Positions 56,584 through 64,000 of a stretch of 64,000 nt of DNA are shown one piece after another. The DNA comes from Pseudomonadota bacterium. Its GTDB lineage: Bacteria; Pseudomonadota; Alphaproteobacteria; UBA8366. A program made the position numbers and the translations under genes. Numbering within the stretch: position 1 is the first letter of the stretch; each line of letters begins with the position of its first letter. Location of the stretch: positions 1 through 64,000 of the forward strand of contig JAYZAS010000006.1 of the NCBI GenBank assembly GCA_036339585.1, in the 5' to 3' direction. The notes under the pieces are model-generated. The model saw only the letters and a list, made by a program, of their open reading frames with translations. It made no database searches and was not told the origin of the DNA.

Positions 56584-57077
56584 ATTTTGATCAGGAAATA
56601 TTGCTGCAAGGGTCTCAGTTTCTGCAAACCTGCAGATTAAAAAAACTTAAGCTGGCAACTGCTGAGTCATGCACTGGAGGCCTCATTGCTTCGCTAATAA
56701 CGGCTATTGTGGGGTCGTCTGATGTTTTTGATAGAGGATTCGTCACCTATTCAAACGCTGCCAAAGCTGATTGCCTTGGAGTGCCTATTTCTTTGATTAA
56801 CAAATTTGGAGCAGTGAGTGCGCAAGTTGCCAAAGCAATGGCTGAAGGTGCACTCGCCAACTCCAGCGCACATTTGTCTCTATCAGTTACTGGGATTGCT
56901 GGCCCGGGCGGCGGTACCGAAAAGAAAGCGGTTGGTTTAGTGTTTATAGGAAGCGCTCTCATTCGGTCCGAGCCCATTGTTGAGAAGAATATTTTTTCAG
57001 GGGACCGCGACGCTGTCCGCAATAAAACTGTAGCTCAAGCAATTACTATATTGGATCGCCAGGCTCGAACTTACTAA
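56580..57077 (+). CDS. pncC: CinA-type nicotinamide-nucleotide amidase PncC
   Basis: A 165-residue CinA C-terminal domain protein. LATAESCTGGLIASLITAIVG, RGFVTYSNAAK and SVTGIAGPGGGTEKK-x-VGLVFIG are the family motifs. It deamidates NMN in pyridine nucleotide salvage. The start overlaps pgpA (ATGA), and the 3' end overlaps the convergent regulator gene by 32 bases. Confidence 0.9.
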   Translation: MNFDQEILLQGSQFLQTCRLKKLKLATAESCTGGLIASLITAIVGSSDVFDRGFVTYSNAAKADCLGVPISLINKFGAVSAQVAKAMAEGALANSSAHLSLSVTGIAGPGGGTEKKAVGLVFIGSALIRSEPIVEKNIFSGDRDAVRNKTVAQAITILDRQARTY

Positions 57078-57777
57078 CCAGTTCGTTTAGATCGACCAAG
57101 GGATGCCCGGGATGGCTGACATAACGTACAACCAAATCGTCCCAATTCGAGAATGAATCAATGAACTCCTTTGGGTGCCGCATTGAATACCATTTTTCTG
57201 CACGCAATCTGCTCAATGCATCAATATCATCTAGGGTTGTAGTGTCATCTAGGATATTTGCTATGTATGCTACATGGTTCCGGTGAAGAGCAAAGGCTGC
57301 CAGCATAACGCCTGCTGTTTCCGCAGCCCGTGCCACATTTTCAACACTCAGATTAATTTTATCAAACAGAAGATTTCGATCTTTCGACCGCACCAGAAGG
57401 CATATTCTTACCCCTTCCACATCGTCGTATGAGCCTTCGCCACATCGACGAACGAAAAATACTATCTGGTCTGCAGCGTTTAACGAATTAGGGCCCAATA
57501 TCTTGAGAATTTTTTGGCTTGCTAAAAGCGTCTCATATATTTTAGGGCGATACAAAACATTTAGCGTCACGGTTTCGGTGCAAGAATCCCCTCCTATTGA
57601 GACACCTGCATCATTGAGAGCCCCTTCAATCGCTCCCAAAGTGCTAGCCCGAGGGTCCCCGATACCACGTTCAATGTTATTCATTGTCGCGAGTGATATC
57701 CCAGAGGCCTTAGCAAGATCTAGCTGCTTTGCACCAACCAGCGCTCTTGCTGCTCTAATTTGGCCAGCTTTTATCAA
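57046..57777 (-). CDS. XRE-family HTH regulator with unknown C-domain
   Basis: A 243-residue protein with an N-terminal HTH_3 domain (IRAARALVGAKQLDLAKASGISLATMNNIERG, residues about 6-40). The rest has no recognised domain; the part CGEGSYDDVEGVRICLLVRSK may form a beta-rich ligand or partner domain. The only canonical start is TTG 57777, without a ribosome-binding site. An ATT at 57810 sits six bases after GAAGGA and would add eleven residues. It probably regulates its own promoter; its targets are unknown. Confidence 0.75.
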   Translation of the reverse strand: MIKAGQIRAARALVGAKQLDLAKASGISLATMNNIERGIGDPRASTLGAIEGALNDAGVSIGGDSCTETVTLNVLYRPKIYETLLASQKILKILGPNSLNAADQIVFFVRRCGEGSYDDVEGVRICLLVRSKDRNLLFDKINLSVENVARAAETAGVMLAAFALHRNHVAYIANILDDTTTLDDIDALSRLRAEKWYSMRHPKEFIDSFSNWDDLVVRYVSHPGHPLVDLNELVSKFEPGDPI

Positions 57778-58027
57778 AGTGATCGACGCAGCACTATCAT
57801 TATCACTAATAAAAAGTCCTTCTTTCTTAAATACTACCTACGATACCTAAAATAATAGGTTCAAAATTGGTTTAGCACAACTAATTTTCTATATTTTGTG
57901 TCTAATATTCCACTCACCACAACAAATAGAACCAAGAGTGCGATTAAATATGGGTCGAGGTTAATAACACTACATTTGTAGTTTTTTTTTATATCTTTAA
58001 AAAGTGACTTACGGTGCTTTTTTTCAG

Positions 58028-58471
58028 TTAGGACTTACCGTAATGTATGCTGTCAGCTCTTTGTTCAAAAGCAGCCACCATACGGGCTACCGCCTGTTCA
58101 AAAAAAACGCCTATCACTCCCTGTAGCAAACGAGAATGAAACTCGAACTCAATTGAAAAATCTACAACACACCCCCCATCCTGAGCCTCTGAGAATTGCC
58201 AGGTATTCAAGAGCGCGCTAAACGGTCCATCAACGGCGCATACTTCTATTTTTAGCTCTTCCTCGATGAATTTTATCTCACTTGTATAAGTTTCACGAAT
58301 GCCTTTATATCCAACAGCCATTTCGGCTATCATCCTAGATTCGGTTTTGTCGAGAACACGCACCGCAATGCACCATGGAAGAAATTCTGGATACATGTCT
58401 ACATCCAGCACAATTTTAAAAACAGAATTCGGAGAGTGTGCTAGGTAGCGGCGTTCGGAATGACGATACAT
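58028..58471 (-). CDS. Coq10/RatA-like START-domain protein
   Basis: A 147-residue polyketide-cyclase/START-fold protein. RYLAHSPNSVFKIVLDVDMYPEFLPWC at the start and a helix at the C-terminus (FFEQAVARMVAAFEQRA) are typical of Coq10 and RatA. In alphaproteobacteria it often follows lipA. It may bind ubiquinone as a chaperone; the toxin name RatA comes from E. coli and need not apply. Nine bases separate it from lipA. Confidence 0.85.
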   Translation of the reverse strand: MYRHSERRYLAHSPNSVFKIVLDVDMYPEFLPWCIAVRVLDKTESRMIAEMAVGYKGIRETYTSEIKFIEEELKIEVCAVDGPFSALLNTWQFSEAQDGGCVVDFSIEFEFHSRLLQGVIGVFFEQAVARMVAAFEQRADSIHYGKS

Positions 58472-58480
58472 TGAAGCTTT

Positions 58481-59428
58481 TCAAGCTTGGGCGCTTTTAA
58501 GAGTGCCAAGGCGAGCAGCCCGCAATCGCCTGAAGTCGTCATCGGCATGATATGAAGAACGGGTAAGAGGCGACGATGAGACAAGCAAAAATCCCTTTGC
58601 TCGAGCCTTCTTTGCATACCCTTCGAACTCATTTGGTGTAACAAACCTGTCGACTGCCGCATGCTTCACTGTAGGTTGAAGGTATTGTCCGATCGTCATG
58701 AAATCTACATCGGCTGCGCGCAAATCATCCATCAATTGATATACTTCACCCTTACTTTCACCAAGCCCCACCATAAGACCAGACTTTGTGAATATGGTAG
58801 GGTCTAACTCTTTTACTCGAGCTAACAAAGTTAGGCTTGTAAAATAACGAGCGCCCGGTCGAATGCCTGGATAGAGGCGCGCAACCGTCTCGATATTATG
58901 GTTAAATACATCTGGCGCTGCCTCCACCACAATCTCAACCGCGCCAGCTTTTTTCATGAAATCAGGGGTGAGTACTTCAATAGTGGTTTTCGGAGCCATC
59001 TCTCTAATAGCATGGATCACTGCCGCAATGTGCCGCGCACCACCATCAGGCAGGTCGTCGCGATCCACCGAAGTTATAACTACGTGCTCAAGACCAAGTT
59101 TTGAAACAGCAGCACCAGTTCGTACCGGCTCAAACGGATCTAGCAATCCAGGTTTTCCCGTCGAAACATTACAAAAAGCACAAGCACGCGTACAAATATC
59201 CCCCATAATCATAAAAGTTGCATGCTTCTTAGCCCAACACTCACCAATATTTGGGCAAGCAGCTTCCTCACAAACAGTGCTGAGGCCGTGCTCAGAGACT
59301 ATTGCCTTGGTTTCAAGATATCCCTCAGAAACAGGAGCTTTGACGCGGATCCAAGGAGGTTTCCGCTTGACTGGATTGTCTGGGCGCCTCTGTTTTTCAG
59401 GGTGTCGGGTGCGTTTCTTTTGCATCAT
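58481..59428 (-). CDS. lipA: Lipoyl synthase
   Basis: A 315-residue radical-SAM enzyme. The auxiliary cluster motif [12 protein letters not shown] and the SAM cluster motif CTRACAFC are both present, and the C-terminal RSSYHAD-type segment ([15 protein letters not shown]) provides the Ser ligand. It inserts two sulfurs into octanoyl groups of the E2 lipoyl domains encoded just upstream. ATG 59428; it follows lpd by seven bases. Confidence 0.96.
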   Translation of the reverse strand: MMQKKRTRHPEKQRRPDNPVKRKPPWIRVKAPVSEGYLETKAIVSEHGLSTVCEEAACPNIGECWAKKHATFMIMGDICTRACAFCNVSTGKPGLLDPFEPVRTGAAVSKLGLEHVVITSVDRDDLPDGGARHIAAVIHAIREMAPKTTIEVLTPDFMKKAGAVEIVVEAAPDVFNHNIETVARLYPGIRPGARYFTSLTLLARVKELDPTIFTKSGLMVGLGESKGEVYQLMDDLRAADVDFMTIGQYLQPTVKHAAVDRFVTPNEFEGYAKKARAKGFLLVSSSPLTRSSYHADDDFRRLRAARLGTLKSAQA

Positions 59429-59435
59429 CGCCTAG

Positions 59436-60848
59436 CTAAATATGGATGGCCTGATCGTAAGCATCAAGTACCGATTCGTGCATCATCTCCGAAAGGGTCG
59501 GATGCGGGAAAATAGTACTCATAATTTCTTTCTCAGTGCTTTCAAGAGTTTTTGCTAGCCCATAACCGTGAATTAATTCCGTCACTTCGGCACCAACCAT
59601 GTGCGCACCAAGTAATTCGCCTGTTTCCCTGTCAAAGATTGTTTTGATAAGCCCCTCTTCCTCACCGAGGGCAATAGCTTTACCATTCCCCATAAATGGA
59701 AAACGACCAACTGAAATTTGGTGCCCCTCATCCTTTGCCGCCTCCTCGGTGAGCCCGACCGATGCTATTTGCGGCATACAGTAGGTACAACTAGGTATAT
59801 TTTTTATCTCCAGCGGATGGACATCCTGTCGCTTCATTATTTTATCAACGCAAATAATAGCCTCATGGCTTGCCTTGTGAGCGAGCCACGGGGCACCAAC
59901 AACGTCTCCGATTGCATAGATGCCAATTTCATTAGTCTGAAGCCATTGGTCCACCAATATATGACCATTTTCAGTTTTTACCTTTGTTTGCTCCAAGCCA
60001 AGATTCTCAGTATTTCCAACGATGCCAATCGCCATCACTACTCTGTCTACCGTTATTCTTCGGGGTTTGTCTGCGCTTTCTATTTGTGCCGTTACCGTTT
60101 TGGCCCCCTTCTTTAAATCACTCACTTTCGCGCCTGTAATGAATGTGATTCCTTGTTTTTCAAACTCCTTTTGAGCAAATGCAGAGATTTCAGAATCTTC
60201 CGTGGGCAGTATGCGGTCCAACATCTCGACAACCGTTACTTCAGCACCCAGGTTACAAAAGAAACTGGCAAATTCAATGCCGATGGCGCCGGACCCTATA
60301 ACGAGCAGAGATTTTGGTACTACTTCGGGTACCATTGCGTCCTTGTAAGACCAAATAAGCTTGCCATCCGTTTCCATGTGAGACAGCTCGCGCGCCCGCG
60401 CTCCAGTAGCCAATATTACGTGTTTAGCAACCAAATCTATCTGAGGTTTACCATTTTTTTCTACTGTTATTTCATGCAACCCGGCGTGCCCACCACTCAG
60501 CTTCCCATGACCGTCCACTACGTCAATATTATTCTTCTTAAGCAGATGCTGAACGCCTATTGAGAGCTTTTTTGCTACATTTCTACTTCGCTGAACCACT
60601 TTGGAAATGTCGAAACTAGCTCCAGAAACCGTTAAACCGTACTCTTCAGCCTTTTGCAAATAGCTATAAATTTCGGCACTTCTAAGCAACGCTTTCGTCG
60701 GAATACAACCCCAGTTGAGACAGATCCCCCCTAGATGATTAGCTTCAACCACAGCTGTTGTCATTTTTAGCTGGGCCGCACGAATGGCTGCAACGTACCC
60801 TCCAGGGCCGCCACCAATTACAACGAGATCATATTGTTTTTTTTCCAT
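59436..60848 (-). CDS. lpdA: Dihydrolipoyl dehydrogenase (E3)
   Basis: A 470-residue flavoprotein disulfide reductase. The FAD motif GGGPGGYVAAIRAAQL, the redox pair GGICLNWGCIPTKALL, the NAD motif VIGSGAIGIEFASF, and the C-terminal HPTLSEMMHES with the catalytic His are visible. It reoxidises dihydrolipoyl groups on E2. It follows pdhC by 14 bases in the PDH operon. Confidence 0.97.
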   Translation of the reverse strand: MEKKQYDLVVIGGGPGGYVAAIRAAQLKMTTAVVEANHLGGICLNWGCIPTKALLRSAEIYSYLQKAEEYGLTVSGASFDISKVVQRSRNVAKKLSIGVQHLLKKNNIDVVDGHGKLSGGHAGLHEITVEKNGKPQIDLVAKHVILATGARARELSHMETDGKLIWSYKDAMVPEVVPKSLLVIGSGAIGIEFASFFCNLGAEVTVVEMLDRILPTEDSEISAFAQKEFEKQGITFITGAKVSDLKKGAKTVTAQIESADKPRRITVDRVVMAIGIVGNTENLGLEQTKVKTENGHILVDQWLQTNEIGIYAIGDVVGAPWLAHKASHEAIICVDKIMKRQDVHPLEIKNIPSCTYCMPQIASVGLTEEAAKDEGHQISVGRFPFMGNGKAIALGEEEGLIKTIFDRETGELLGAHMVGAEVTELIHGYGLAKTLESTEKEIMSTIFPHPTLSEMMHESVLDAYDQAIHI

Positions 60849-60862
60849 CTTTGAAATGCCGC

Positions 60863-62128
60863 CTATAGTAGCATTGTCATTGGATCTTCAATTAATCCAC
60901 TTAAACATTTCATATATTCCGCTGCTACTGCTCCGTCCACTGCACGATGATCCGCAGAAAGCGTTAAATTCATTACTGTTGCCACTGCCAGCGCACCATT
61001 GTGCACTACCGGAGACTGTTGTCCCGCCCCAACGGCAAGGATACAGGCTTGTGGGGGATTTATAACTGCATCAAAACTTTTTACACCATACATCCCAAGG
61101 TTAGATATGCTGAATGTCCCGCCGGTATACTCCTCGGGAGACAGCTTCCCGTCACGCGCTCGTTCTGCAAGTTCATGCATCTCTTTTGAAATTTGCTCCA
61201 AACCTTTGCCATCTGCATTGAAGATTATAGGAGTAATCAACCCCCCCTCCACGGATACGGCTACTGATATATCGGCAGATCTGAACACTCTAATTCCCGA
61301 CTCCGTCCAGCAGGAATTCGCATTGGGCACCTTCTTCAAGGCTACACCAGCTGCTTTGATGATGATGTCATTAATTGAAAGCTTGTATGCACCATCAGCT
61401 TTTTTATTAAGTTCCGCTCGAAATTCTAGTAGTTTGTCGATTTCGCAATCAACTCTCACATAGAAGTGCGGTACCGTTTGTTTTGATTCTGTCAGACGTG
61501 CTGCAATAGTCTTGCGCATAGTCGAGTGTTCTATTAATTCATATTCTTGATTATTTGTGTCGCTGGTAGGATTTGCAGCAACAACAGCAGGCAATCCACC
61601 CGATAAAACGGCCTCAATATCGCGTTTTACAATTCGCCCATTGGGGCCTGATCCGCTGATTTCATCCAATCCAATTCCTGCCTGAGAGGCCATTCTTTTT
61701 GCTAGTGGACTGGCTAGTACGCGGTCTTTATCTACGGGATCTGCACCTTCTCCAAGACCTTTATGTTCCGGAGGAGTATGGTTAGCTTTTAAAGGGGTAG
61801 CCTCGCGCTCCCTTTCCGCAATTGGTATCTCAATCTTATTTTCAGAAACGAAATCTTCTGTAAGTTCGATTTCGTCAGCGGTTTCACCGTCTTCCAAAAG
61901 AAGAGCTATAACAGAATTGACAGCAACATTCTCGCTTCCCTCTTGCACTAATAATTTTGCTACCCTGCCCTCCTCTACGGCCTCAACTTCCATTGTCGCT
62001 TTATCTGTCTCAATCTCTGCAAGCACATCACCGGAGGCAACATCATCTCCTATGCTTACGTTCCATTTAGCGAGCTTACCGTCGGTCATGGTTGGCGACA
62101 GTGCTGGCATAAGAATTTTCACCGGCAT
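60863..62128 (-). CDS. pdhC: Dihydrolipoyl acetyltransferase E2 (PDH)
   Basis: A 421-residue E2. The lipoyl domain (1-80; Lys in [15 protein letters not shown]), an acidic linker, the peripheral subunit-binding domain (LASPLAKRMASQAGIGLDEI) and the catalytic domain with the DHRAVDGAVAAEY active-site motif are all present. It transfers the acetyl group to CoA and forms the complex core. It lies 19 bases after pdhB. Confidence 0.96.
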   Translation of the reverse strand: MPVKILMPALSPTMTDGKLAKWNVSIGDDVASGDVLAEIETDKATMEVEAVEEGRVAKLLVQEGSENVAVNSVIALLLEDGETADEIELTEDFVSENKIEIPIAEREREATPLKANHTPPEHKGLGEGADPVDKDRVLASPLAKRMASQAGIGLDEISGSGPNGRIVKRDIEAVLSGGLPAVVAANPTSDTNNQEYELIEHSTMRKTIAARLTESKQTVPHFYVRVDCEIDKLLEFRAELNKKADGAYKLSINDIIIKAAGVALKKVPNANSCWTESGIRVFRSADISVAVSVEGGLITPIIFNADGKGLEQISKEMHELAERARDGKLSPEEYTGGTFSISNLGMYGVKSFDAVINPPQACILAVGAGQQSPVVHNGALAVATVMNLTLSADHRAVDGAVAAEYMKCLSGLIEDPMTMLL

Positions 62129-62147
62129 GAGATAACGTCCTTTTTTG

Positions 62148-63515
62148 CTAACGGTAACATACGGCCTTTGCAGCCTCTGCGATGCTATTTGCCTGAGGTA
62201 ATGCTAGATTTTCAAGATTAGCAGCATAGGGTAACGGAGCATTAGCTCCAGTGACCCGCGCGACCGGAGCGTCTAACCAGTCAAAAGCTTGGTCGGTGAT
62301 GCGTGCACAAATTTCTGCACCCACACCTGACTGGGGAAAACCTTCTTCACAGCTTACCACACGGTTGGTCTTTTTAACTGAGCGAATAATGGTTTCATCA
62401 TCCAAAGGTCGCAACGTTCTGAGATCAATGACTTCAGCACTTATGCCTTCCTCAGCTAATGCTTCTGCCGCCTCCATTGCCCTACTCACCATTATGGAAA
62501 AGGCTACTAAAGTAACATCCTGGCCAGCACGGACAACCTTTGCACTGCCAATCGGAACAGTCCAATCGTCGGTATCCGGAACTTCAAAACTGTGTCCATA
62601 CAGTATCTCATTTTCCAAGAAAATTATTGGATTTGGATCACGTATTGCACTTTTTAAAAGTCCTTTAGCATCGGAAGCAGACCAGGGTGCAACCACTTTT
62701 AGACCGGGAATAGCTGAATACCAAGCTGCGTAACATTGTGAGTGTTGGGCTGCAACTCTTGCCGCTGCTCCATTTGGCCCCCGAAACACAATAGGACAAC
62801 CCATCTGTCCGCCCGACATGTAAAGTGTTTTGGCGGCGGAGTTGACGATCTGGTCGATCGCCTGCATCGCAAAATTGAAAGTCATAAATTCAACAATTGG
62901 CCTTAACCCCATAAAGGCTGCTCCAATACCCAAGCCCGCAAACCCATGCTCCGTAATAGGGGTGTCAATAATACGCTTTGCACTGAACTCATCTAATAGG
63001 CCTTGGCTAACTTTATACGCACCCTGATATTCGGCAACCTCCTCGCCCATTAATAGAACATTTTCATCTCTACGCATTTCTTCAGCCATGGCATCCCTTA
63101 ATGCCTCTCGTACTGTCTGAGTGGAAGTTTTACCATTCCATTCGAGTTCCGAGCTCATACCGTTATTGCTAGCCAAAACCATCGCGGTTTCCTCGGAGTT
63201 TTTTGTTTTAACGGTTAACTCATCGGGTATCACAGGTACCTGGGCGATATCGTTATTCGGCACTTCATCATCCCCATCTGCAAACATAACCGCTATAGGT
63301 GTTTTAACAGCAACCTCTTCTGCCCCCTCCGGCACCAATATCTTTCCAAGGGTACCCTCATCTACGGCTTCAATTTCCATTGTCGCCTTATCAGTCTCTA
63401 TTTCTGCCAGCACCTCCCCAGGGAGTACACTATCGCCCTCAGACTTGAGCCAACGTGCCAACTTACCAGCCGTCATTGTAGGGGATAGCGCGGGCATCAA
63501 AACTTCTGTTGGCAT
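62148..63515 (-). CDS. pdhB: Pyruvate dehydrogenase E1 beta with lipoyl domain
   Basis: A 455-residue E1 beta carrying an extra N-terminal lipoyl domain (1-80; Lys in [15 protein letters not shown]), as usual in alphaproteobacteria. The E1 core starts near residue 130 ([27 protein letters not shown]) and has [36 protein letters not shown]. It forms the TPP active site with PdhA. It lies 46 bases after pdhA. Confidence 0.96.
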   Translation of the reverse strand: MPTEVLMPALSPTMTAGKLARWLKSEGDSVLPGEVLAEIETDKATMEIEAVDEGTLGKILVPEGAEEVAVKTPIAVMFADGDDEVPNNDIAQVPVIPDELTVKTKNSEETAMVLASNNGMSSELEWNGKTSTQTVREALRDAMAEEMRRDENVLLMGEEVAEYQGAYKVSQGLLDEFSAKRIIDTPITEHGFAGLGIGAAFMGLRPIVEFMTFNFAMQAIDQIVNSAAKTLYMSGGQMGCPIVFRGPNGAAARVAAQHSQCYAAWYSAIPGLKVVAPWSASDAKGLLKSAIRDPNPIIFLENEILYGHSFEVPDTDDWTVPIGSAKVVRAGQDVTLVAFSIMVSRAMEAAEALAEEGISAEVIDLRTLRPLDDETIIRSVKKTNRVVSCEEGFPQSGVGAEICARITDQAFDWLDAPVARVTGANAPLPYAANLENLALPQANSIAEAAKAVCYR

Positions 63516-63561
63516 CTACAGGTTCCCTCTCTGATCTTTTTTATATATAAGAATCAATATT

Positions 63562-64000
63562 TTAACTCTCCACCAAAATATCTGTGTAGAGATCGGATGG
63601 CTCAGGCTCGGGACTATTCTGTGCAAATTCAGCAGCATCCAAAACTATATGCTTTATTTCGGTATCTATCTTTTTAAGTGTGGCCTCATCTATAACTTTT
63701 TCTTTCAACAAATGACCCTTCATGCGTTCTATGGGATCCCGCTCCTCACGAACCTTTGAGACCTCATCTCTACTTCTATACCGGGCGGGATCAGACATTG
63801 AATGGCCTCTGTATCGGTATGTCATCATTTCAAGAATATAAGGCCCCTTTCCGGCTCGGCAGTGTGAAACTGCTTTTTTCCCAGCTTTTAAAACCGTCGA
63901 AACTGCCATGCCGTCAACCTGCTCACCAGGAATACCATAAGGCTCTCCTCTTACGTACAGGTCCTTACTAGCGGATGACCTCTGCACACTCGTGCCCATA
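63562..64000 (-). CDS. pdhA: Pyruvate dehydrogenase E1 alpha, C-terminal part
   Basis: Only the last 145 or so residues are inside the window; the 5' part continues beyond 64000. MGTSVQRSSA, DGMAVSTVLKAGKKAV, and the phosphorylation-loop-like YRYRGHSMSDPARYRSRDEV are characteristic of E1 alpha. It is the first visible gene of the operon pdhA-pdhB-pdhC-lpd-lipA-ratA. Confidence 0.95.
   Translation of the reverse strand, partial: MGTSVQRSSASKDLYVRGEPYGIPGEQVDGMAVSTVLKAGKKAVSHCRAGKGPYILEMMTYRYRGHSMSDPARYRSRDEVSKVREERDPIERMKGHLLKEKVIDEATLKKIDTEIKHIVLDAAEFAQNSPEPEPSDLYTDILVES

Overview
The window looks like an alphaproteobacterial chromosome, probably a marine, Rhodospirillales-like lineage. The right half carries gene orders typical of that class: pdhA-pdhB-pdhC-lpd-lipA-ratA, fused ispDF-pgpA-cinA, and dusB-ntrB-ntrC-ntrY-ntrX-trkA with hfq-hflX close by. 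The assignment rests on gene order and protein motifs read by eye. No database search was possible.

Region 1 (1-22,960) is an accessory catabolic stretch. It holds three amidase-signature hydrolases: two preceded by a tiny putative partner subunit and one with a partner-like C-terminal tail. It also holds two beta-lactamase-fold serine hydrolases, a TauD-type dioxygenase, a sulfatase, an M20 N-carbamoyl-amino-acid hydrolase-like enzyme, a complete family-5 (peptide/opine-type) ABC importer, a MORN-repeat protein and a Sel1-repeat protein. A secreted-protein gene here is broken by an in-frame amber codon. Together they suggest uptake and hydrolysis of small amides, ureides and peptides, but no substrate can be read from sequence.

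Region 2 (22,960-32,920) is a mosaic. A GC-rich sugar dehydrogenase gene lies between two imperfect 46-bp direct repeats, next to a tRNA 3'-end-like fragment. Next comes a probable zinc-responsive locus (COG0523/CobW GTPase, WD40 protein, divergent small Cys protein) with a strong Zur-box-like palindrome. Then come CbiX chelatase, a frameshifted secreted protein, dienelactone hydrolase, a PPOX-type flavoprotein, a FolB-like protein, a DUF4864-like secreted protein and two 31-residue membrane proteins.

Region 3 (32,940-37,310) has two divergent operons. One encodes a split TPP decarboxylase (sulfo-/phosphonopyruvate type) plus a PhyH dioxygenase fused to a degenerate Nudix-like domain. The other encodes a type III polyketide synthase plus an ICMT-like methyltransferase.

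Region 4 (37,790-64,000) is core genome: mazG, a beta-hydroxyacid dehydrogenase, an inositol-monophosphatase-family gene, groESL under a CIRCE element, hflX-hfq, a HAD phosphatase, a D-amino-acid aminotransferase-like gene, trkA, the two nitrogen two-component systems, dusB, ispDF-pgpA-cinA, an XRE regulator, and the pyruvate dehydrogenase/lipoate operon, whose pdhA is cut by the window edge. No rRNA, complete tRNA, CRISPR array or intact insertion sequence was seen.
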